A DNA stretch of 64,000 nt. Source: Martelella mediterranea. Lineage in GTDB: Bacteria; Pseudomonadota; Alphaproteobacteria; Rhizobiales; Rhizobiaceae. The notes under the pieces were generated by a model that did no database searches, was not told the DNA's origin, and worked only from the letters and a program-made list of their open reading frames with translations. Of this stretch, positions 59,594 to 64,000 are shown piece after piece. Both the position numbers and the translations under genes were made by a program. The first letter of the stretch is position 1, and each line of letters starts with the position of its first letter. The stretch lies in contig PVUG01000001.1 in the NCBI GenBank assembly GCA_003001975.1, positions 248,001-312,000 of the forward strand. Direction: 5' to 3'.

Positions 59594-60790
59594 ATGCCTG
59601 CCTTCAAAACACTCGACGACCTTTCCGACCTGACCGGCAAGCGCGTTCTGGTCCGTGTCGACCTGAACGTGCCTGTCAGCGAAGGCAAGGTCACCGACAC
59701 GACCCGCATCGAACGGGTTGCCCCCACCATCCTTGAACTTTCGAACAAGGGCGCAAAGGTCATCCTGATGGCCCATTTCGGCCGTCCGAAGGGCCAGGTC
59801 GTTGCCGACATGTCGCTGAAGCTGATCGTTCCGGCTGTCGAAAGCGTGCTGGATCACGCCGTGAAATTCGCGGATGACTGCGTCGGCCCGGACGCGGAAG
59901 CCGCCATCGCCGCCATGCAGGACGGCAATATTCTGCTGCTGGAAAACACCCGGTTCCACAAGGGCGAGGAAAAGAACGAGCCCGATTTCGTGGCTGAACT
60001 GGCCAGGAACGGCGACATCTACGTCAATGACGCATTTTCCGCCGCGCACCGCGCCCACGCCTCGACCGAGGGCCTCGGCCACCACATGCCGGCCTATGCC
60101 GGCCGCACCATGCAGGCCGAACTTGAAGCCCTGGAAAAGGGCCTCGGCGATCCCAAGCGGCCGGTTGTCGCCATCGTCGGCGGGGCCAAGGTCTCGACCA
60201 AGATCGACCTGCTGGAAAACCTGATCGACAAGGTCGATGCGCTGGTAATCGGCGGCGGCATGGCCAACACCTTCGTTGCCGCCAAGGGCATCGATGTCGG
60301 CAAGTCGCTCTGCGAGCATGATCTGGCCGATACGGCGCGCACCATCATGGCAAAGGCCGAAAAGACCGGTTGCGCCATTGTTCTGCCGGTCGACGGCGTT
60401 GTTGCCCGTGAGTTCAAGGCCAATGCTGCAAACGAGACGGTCGCGATTGACGCCATTCCGGCCGATGCGATGATGCTCGATGTCGGACCGGAATCGGTCA
60501 AGGCCGTCAATGAATGGATCGGCAAGGCCGAAACGCTGGTCTGGAACGGCCCGCTCGGCGCGTTCGAGATCGAGCCTTTCGATGCCGCCACGGTCTCGGC
60601 CGCAAAATTCGCCGCCGAACAGACCAAGGCCGGCAAGCTCACCTCGGTCGCCGGCGGCGGCGATACGGTCTCGGCACTCAACCATGCCGGCGTGAAGGAC
60701 AAATTCAGCTATGTCTCCACCGCCGGTGGCGCATTCCTGGAATGGATGGAAGGCAAGGTCCTTCCGGGCGTCGATATTCTGAAGAAGTAA
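59594..60790 (+). CDS. pgk: phosphoglycerate kinase
   Basis: Glycolytic and gluconeogenic kinase converting 1,3-bisphosphoglycerate and ADP to 3-phosphoglycerate and ATP. The 398 residues contain [13 protein letters not shown] near 16, the AHFGRPKG and [14 protein letters not shown] substrate loops, the hinge [16 protein letters not shown], and the C-terminal nucleotide site [11 protein letters not shown]. Start 59594. A terminator and a REPIN-like element follow; no aldolase gene is next to it, unlike some relatives. Confidence 0.97.
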   Translation: MPAFKTLDDLSDLTGKRVLVRVDLNVPVSEGKVTDTTRIERVAPTILELSNKGAKVILMAHFGRPKGQVVADMSLKLIVPAVESVLDHAVKFADDCVGPDAEAAIAAMQDGNILLLENTRFHKGEEKNEPDFVAELARNGDIYVNDAFSAAHRAHASTEGLGHHMPAYAGRTMQAELEALEKGLGDPKRPVVAIVGGAKVSTKIDLLENLIDKVDALVIGGGMANTFVAAKGIDVGKSLCEHDLADTARTIMAKAEKTGCAIVLPVDGVVAREFKANAANETVAIDAIPADAMMLDVGPESVKAVNEWIGKAETLVWNGPLGAFEIEPFDAATVSAAKFAAEQTKAGKLTSVAGGGDTVSALNHAGVKDKFSYVSTAGGAFLEWMEGKVLPGVDILKK

Positions 60791-60814
60791 CGGCTTTACA
60801 GAGATCGGATACAA

Positions 60815-60839
60815 GGGCGGCCTTCGGGCCGCCCGTTTT
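60815..60839 (+). terminator. pgk terminator
   Basis: 8-bp stem GGGCGGCC/GGCCGCCC with a TTCG tetraloop (60815-60834), followed by GTTTT. Located 25 bp after the pgk stop. Confidence 0.8.
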
Positions 60840-60929
60840 CGAAAACCGACCACACGTCGCGTAAACCTTGTGACTGGCATGAAGACATATTGTCTGTTCG
60901 GGTCAAGGCGTCCGCCCCCCGCCTCAGGC

Positions 60930-61100
60930 GTCATCCTCGTGCTCGACACGAGGATCCATGTAGCCCTCGACACGTGGCACACATTGTCGGCTTGATGCCC
61001 TGATCTATAAACAAAACTCAATCGTTTTCGTGCCGCAATCGCAACTGGATCCTCGTGTCGAGCACGAGGATGACACCAATCGGTGGAGTTGCGATCAACA
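60930..61100 (+). repeat. REPIN-like element copy 2
   Basis: Two hairpins of 9-5-9 form: left arms ATCCTCGTG/CACGAGGAT (60933-60955) and right arms the same sequences (61049-61071), flanked by GTC...CC and GG...GAC. The two blocks 60930-60958 and 61046-61074 are a perfect 29-bp inverted repeat 87 bp apart. ATCAACA follows at 61094-61100. The element lies between two terminator hairpins. Confidence 0.8.
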
Positions 61101-61106
61101 GTCTGA

Positions 61107-61131
61107 GGCGGCCCGCGTGGCCGCCTTTTTT
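61107..61131 (+). terminator. second terminator hairpin downstream of the REPIN-like element
   Basis: 7-bp stem GGCGGCC/GGCCGCC (61107-61113 with 61119-61125), 5-nt loop, then six T residues. Strong in the plus direction. It ends 3 bp before the stop of the convergent small membrane protein gene. Its stem core equals part of the pgk terminator stem on the other side of the element. Confidence 0.8.
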
Positions 61132-61134
61132 GCC

Positions 61135-61293
61135 TCAGGACGGACGGATTATCAGCACGAGCACCATCATCGCAAGTGCAAAGGGCGCGATCTTCCAGAA
61201 GTCCATCCGCTTCTTCAGCCCCGGAAGCCCCAGCGGTTTGATGATCTGAACCGCCATGGCGGCGATGAGAAGAAACGATATCAGCTTGGCCAT
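61135..61293 (-). CDS. small membrane protein of 52 residues
   Basis: Starts MAKLISFLLIAAMAVQIIKP at 61293 with AGGGA six nt upstream and ends TGA at 61135. Two hydrophobic stretches (about 4-18 and 34-50) flank a short basic hinge GLPGLKKRMDFWK. No name recognised, but similar two-helix proteins are common next to pgk in Rhizobiales. It is convergent with pgk and its stop lies at the edge of the terminator at 61107-61131. Confidence 0.75.
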   Translation of the reverse strand: MAKLISFLLIAAMAVQIIKPLGLPGLKKRMDFWKIAPFALAMMVLVLIIRPS

Positions 61294-61495
61294 GGATGTC
61301 CCTGCCCGCCCGACCTTGGGCGGCTTGTTGTCAATCGCCCCTTGTCATAGCGTGCGAAAACCGGTGCGTCACCCGCATCGGATCGAATTCCTCAGTGCAT
61401 TCCAGATGGGTGGTGGTAATATCCGGGAACAAGTGCAGACGTTGCCGCGTTGAACCTTCACCTTTTTTATGTCTTTCATTTATCCGGGCGACTTG

Positions 61496-62779
61496 ATGAA
61501 ACGTAATCTTTTCCCTGTTTTTGCGCTGCTTCTCGGCACACTTTTTCTTTTTTTCGGTAACGGTCTCCACAGTCTTCTCCTGCCATTGCGCGGTACGGCG
61601 GAAGGCTACAGCGATACAGCGCTCGGCTTTATCGGCACGTCGTGGGCATCGGGCTTCGTGCTTGGCTGTCTGCTGGCGCCGAAGCTGATCATGCGGATCG
61701 GGCATGTGCGCGCCTTTTCCGGCTTTATCGCCCTCATCTGCATGGTGGCGCTGATCACCGGTGTATTCGTCAACCAGTTCGGCTGGATCGCGCTGCGTGC
61801 GGCAACCGGCTTTGCGATGGCGGGCACCCAGATGATCATCGAAAGCTGGCTCAATGAGCGCGTCGACAATTCGAGCCGCGGCACGGTCTTCACTTTCTAC
61901 ACCGGCATCACGCTTTTCGGCGTCGTCGGCGGGCAACTGGCCGTTGGTTTCGGCAATCCCAATACGCCGATCCTGTTCATGGTTGCCGGCATCGTCTACT
62001 GCATCGCCATGCTGCCGACGACGGTGTCGAATGCGGCCTCCCCGCGCCCGCTCCAGGCCGTCCGGATCGACCTCAAGCTGCTGTATCGCAATTCGCCCGT
62101 TGCCTTTTTCGGGGTGCTGCTGACCGGCATTGCCAATGGTGCCTTCGGCACGCTGGTGGCCGTCTTTGCCGCCCGCGCCGGGCTTCCCGACAATCAGGTC
62201 GCCTTTCTGGTAACCGGCGCCATTCTGGCCGGCGCGCTTGCCCAGGTGCCCGTCGGACGGCTTTCCGACCGGATGGACCGGCGCTATGTGATTGCGGGCC
62301 TTGCGGCAATCGCGGCAGCGGCGGCGATCACCGTCGTCATCTTCAAGCCTGGCAGCACCACGCTGATCGTCCTGATCGCCACCTACGGCGCCACGGCCAA
62401 TGTGCTTTATCCGATCACGGCCTCGCATGCGAATGACTTCGCCCGACCGGAGGATTACGTCAAGATTGCAAGCGGCCTTCTGTTCCTGTTCGGCATCGGC
62501 ACCATCATCGGCCCCACCGTCGGCGGCCCCGTGATGTCGAACTTCGGCCCCTATGCGCTGTTCATCGTCACCGCCACAGCGCATGTCCTGATCCTTGCCT
62601 ATGCCATCGTCCGTTCCCGCATTCGCGCCGCTGTACCGGTTACCAACCGCGAGGCCTTCACGGCCATGCCGGACGCGGCAACGCCGGTTTCCACCACCGA
62701 GGGGGTTGCGCTGAAGAACCCGAACCGCGAAACCTCCGTTTACGACGAAGAAGAAAGGAGCGAAGATCATGCCGCTTGA
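61496..62779 (+). CDS. MFS transporter (YcaD-like)
   Basis: A twelve-helix major-facilitator permease of about 427 residues. Starts near MKRNLFPVFALLLGTLFLFF, has LLPLRGTAEGYSDTALG and the conserved RAATGFAMAGTQMIIESWLNE of the YcaD group, and GRLSDRMDRRYVI in the cytosolic loop between halves. The substrate is unknown. An ATG nine codons upstream (61469) is also possible. Its end overlaps the DUF1192 gene by 11 bp, so they are coupled. Confidence 0.88.
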   Translation: MKRNLFPVFALLLGTLFLFFGNGLHSLLLPLRGTAEGYSDTALGFIGTSWASGFVLGCLLAPKLIMRIGHVRAFSGFIALICMVALITGVFVNQFGWIALRAATGFAMAGTQMIIESWLNERVDNSSRGTVFTFYTGITLFGVVGGQLAVGFGNPNTPILFMVAGIVYCIAMLPTTVSNAASPRPLQAVRIDLKLLYRNSPVAFFGVLLTGIANGAFGTLVAVFAARAGLPDNQVAFLVTGAILAGALAQVPVGRLSDRMDRRYVIAGLAAIAAAAAITVVIFKPGSTTLIVLIATYGATANVLYPITASHANDFARPEDYVKIASGLLFLFGIGTIIGPTVGGPVMSNFGPYALFIVTATAHVLILAYAIVRSRIRAAVPVTNREAFTAMPDAATPVSTTEGVALKNPNRETSVYDEEERSEDHAA

Positions 62780-62969
62780 TGACGACAGCGACGACAAGAA
62801 ACCTGCAAGGAACCAGTACATCATTGGCGCCGATCTGGAAGAACATTCGGTCGAGGCGCTGAACGGTTTCGTCGAGGAGCTGCGCCGCGAGATCGAACGT
62901 CTCGAGGCTGCCATCGGCAGGAAGGGTAGCGAGCGCGAAAAGGCCGAAAGTTTCTTCAAGAAGAAATAG
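62769..62969 (+). CDS. DUF1192 family small protein
   Basis: A 66-residue soluble protein: acidic start MPLDDDSDDKKP, then a coiled-coil-like ALNGFVEELRREIERLEAAI and a Lys-rich tail. It matches the DUF1192 family, short alphaproteobacterial proteins of unknown function often found before DUF1465 genes. Starts within the end of the MFS gene, with GAAAGGAG upstream. Confidence 0.88.
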   Translation: MPLDDDSDDKKPARNQYIIGADLEEHSVEALNGFVEELRREIERLEAAIGRKGSEREKAESFFKKK

Positions 62970-62991
62970 TCCGCTCCGCTGCAACCGGCCT

Positions 62992-63006
62992 TTAACGCGA
63001 TATTAA
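62992..63006. promoter_or_regulatory. CtrA box 1 (TTAA-N7-TTAA)
   Basis: Perfect match to the CtrA consensus with exact 7-nt spacing (62992-62995 and 63003-63006). It lies about 15 nt before a TATAGG (63021-63026), the usual place for CtrA to act at a promoter -35 region, just ahead of the candidate small RNA. Confidence 0.65.
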
Positions 63007-63032
63007 CCTTTCCAAGTTGTTATAGGTCATCC

Positions 63033-63112
63033 GCTTGGCGGAGTCGGGATCTCTGTCTTTATTCCGATCATCACCCTTTGACTTACGGGCCGCTTTTGCG
63101 GCTCTTTTTTTT
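63033..63112 (+). ncRNA. candidate CtrA-controlled small RNA ending in a strong terminator
   Basis: Between the two CtrA boxes there is no open frame, but there is a TATAGG -10-like site (63021-63026), a small hairpin CCGC/GCGG near 63031-63041, and a strong terminator GCCGC-TTTT-GCGGC (63089-63102) followed by eight T (63105-63112). DUF1192 ends 120 bp earlier, so the terminator fits a separate transcript of about 80 nt better. The 5' end is a guess. Confidence 0.45.
63087..63112 (+). terminator. rho-independent terminator with T8 run
   Basis: Stem GCCGC/GCGGC extended by G-C and G-T pairs, TTTT loop, eight T residues. It ends either the candidate small RNA or read-through from the MFS-DUF1192 genes. 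Confidence 0.85.
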
Positions 63113-63139
63113 GCACAACCCGGCATTCGGCAGTGGGTA

Positions 63140-63154
63140 TTAACCCTTCGTTAA
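63140..63154. promoter_or_regulatory. CtrA box 2 (TTAA-N7-TTAA) upstream of rcdA
   Basis: Second perfect TTAA-N7-TTAA (63140-63143 and 63151-63154), about 100 bp before the rcdA start and downstream of the terminator, so it can govern rcdA alone. A TATATT follows at 63183-63188. Confidence 0.65.
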
Positions 63155-63252
63155 GAAACGGGTTGCGGAAATGCGTTACAGGTATATTTGTTGTCAACGT
63201 TGTTGAAGACTTGCCGCACCAAGCGTATCGCGGCAATCGGCGTAGCAAGAGT

Positions 63253-63768
63253 ATGCAAATGACCAGTACCGGGGCACATCCGATCAGTTTTGCGGGACGG
63301 GCCGCCAACTCACCGCAGTTCGATGCCCTTTATGCCGAAGGCATGACGCTTGTCGAGGAGACAGCCGCCTATCTGGACGGTCCCGGCCGGGCTGCCTCGA
63401 AACTGCTCAGCGGCAGAGCGGCCGCGCTTTACTCGGCGGAATCCATCCGGCTCACCACGCGCCTGATGCAACTGGCATCGTGGCTGTTGCTGCAGCGGTC
63501 CCTCAATTCCGGCGAGATGAGCCGTGAGCAGGTGATCCAGGAGCGCAACAAGCTGCGTCTGGGCGGCGGCGGAGATGAAGAGGGCCTTTCGGCCTGGCGG
63601 GAACTGCCGCCGGGTTTCCGCGATCTGGCAGACCATGCCACACGGCTTGAAACCCGCATTCGCAAACTCGATGAAAGCCTGATGCGCGGCCACGTTCAGC
63701 CGGAACCGGCCAACAACCAGGTCATCGCCCAGATCGATCTGCTGCAGACCGCCTTCGCAAGACGCTAA
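63253..63768 (+). CDS. rcdA: RcdA-type adaptor, DUF1465 family
   Basis: A 171-residue helical protein of the DUF1465 family, which contains RcdA, the adaptor that helps ClpXP destroy the cell-cycle regulator CtrA. Features are PISFAGRAANSPQFDALYAEGM at the start, SAESIRLTTRLMQLASWLLLQR, and WRELPPGFRDLA; there is no signal peptide. Start 63253 is preferred; the frame to 63133 runs across the upstream control region. Two CtrA boxes upstream suggest CtrA controls the gene for its own degradation factor. Confidence 0.85.
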   Translation: MQMTSTGAHPISFAGRAANSPQFDALYAEGMTLVEETAAYLDGPGRAASKLLSGRAAALYSAESIRLTTRLMQLASWLLLQRSLNSGEMSREQVIQERNKLRLGGGGDEEGLSAWRELPPGFRDLADHATRLETRIRKLDESLMRGHVQPEPANNQVIAQIDLLQTAFARR

Positions 63769-63845
63769 TTCCGAAAAAACTGCAAGAAAAACCTGGCGCC
63801 AAGGCCCGGTTCAGGCTGCCAATAAAGCCCGTCCCGCGTTCTGTC

Positions 63846-63985
63846 GTCATACCGGCCTTGAGCCGGTATCCAGGGCCGCTTGTTGTGCGCTTCCAGAACG
63901 GGTCTTTGCGCGCAAGGACCTGGCCCTTGCTGGTTTCCGGCTCAAGCCCGAGGATGCCCCGGAGGGAGGGGCAGCTTTATCAACA
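63846..63985 (+). repeat. REPIN-like element copy 3 (worn right hairpin)
   Basis: Left hairpin GTC, then arms ATACCGGC/GCCGGTAT with a 5-nt loop (63849-63869), then CC. Right side GGCTCAAGCCCGAGGATG (63939-63956) keeps one arm of the hairpin with the other degraded. ATCAACA at 63979-63985 is 20 nt beyond. The right half matches 20510-20550 over most of about 45 bases. It lies 77 bp after rcdA and may run past the window. Confidence 0.65.
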
Positions 63986-64000
63986 AAAAACCCGGCACAA

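Noticed and set aside
59390-61021. Minus-strand frame covering pgk and the REPIN-like copy 2
   Set aside because: Shadow of pgk; crosses terminators and palindromes.

Overview
The window looks like chromosomal DNA of an alphaproteobacterium of the Rhizobiaceae/Rhizobiales type (Agrobacterium, Sinorhizobium, Martelella and relatives); the genus cannot be fixed from sequence alone. The case rests on GC-rich coding, the order serA-serC / glmM-ftsH-tilS-cpoB-pal-tolBARQ-ybgC / ruvBAC / pgk, an aa3 oxidase cluster with ctaB-coxF-ctaG-ctaE, the sqdBDC sulfolipid operon, IalB, an RcdA (DUF1465) gene and TTAA-N7-TTAA CtrA boxes. I saw no tRNA, rRNA, CRISPR array, insertion sequence or prophage.

Layout. 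1-2395: serine biosynthesis (serA partial, serC) with a candidate serC leader RNA. 2576-5054: an AT-richer patch with two convergent DUF115-like paralogues and a glycosyltransferase, between serC and glmM. 5102-16368 (minus strand): glmM, ftsH, tilS, then the Tol-Pal envelope system and ybgC. 16565-20338: sqdB-sqdD-sqdC and a HAD phosphatase. 20588-32141: a lipoprotein, thrC, an M16 peptidase, a GNAT, a large membrane protein with degenerate GGDEF-EAL domains, a zinc metallopeptidase, YqgE, a DsbD-type sensor domain, a peroxiredoxin and an unknown membrane protein. 32146-42445 (minus): rnhA-thrB-ispH, an unusual Mug glycosylase, surf1, DUF983 and the cytochrome oxidase genes, including a 44-residue CoxF. 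42800-54441: ialB, tldD, parC, aspS, rnd, a DUF2000/AraC pair and others. 54476-57361 (minus): ruvC-ruvA-[vapB-vapC]-ruvB, a toxin-antitoxin pair inside the Holliday-junction operon. 57575-64000: a K+/H+ antiporter, pgk, a small membrane protein, an MFS transporter, DUF1192 and the RcdA gene.

Three results stand out. (1) A dispersed element at three places (20.3-20.6, 60.9-61.1, 63.8-64.0 kb), each made of two inverted hairpins with a GTCAT...ATCC / GGAT...GAC layout followed 19-20 nt later by ATCAACA, always downstream of a plus-strand gene. It looks like an alphaproteobacterial REPIN-type element. The first copy is flanked by an 18-bp palindromic direct repeat. (2) Two perfect CtrA boxes before rcdA, with a candidate ~80-nt terminator-ended small RNA between them. 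(3) The usual ruvB-ybgC junction is split by about 38 kb of unrelated genes with orientation kept, which suggests an insertion or translocation.

Calls rest on reading translated sequence and motifs by eye. No alignment or database search was run.
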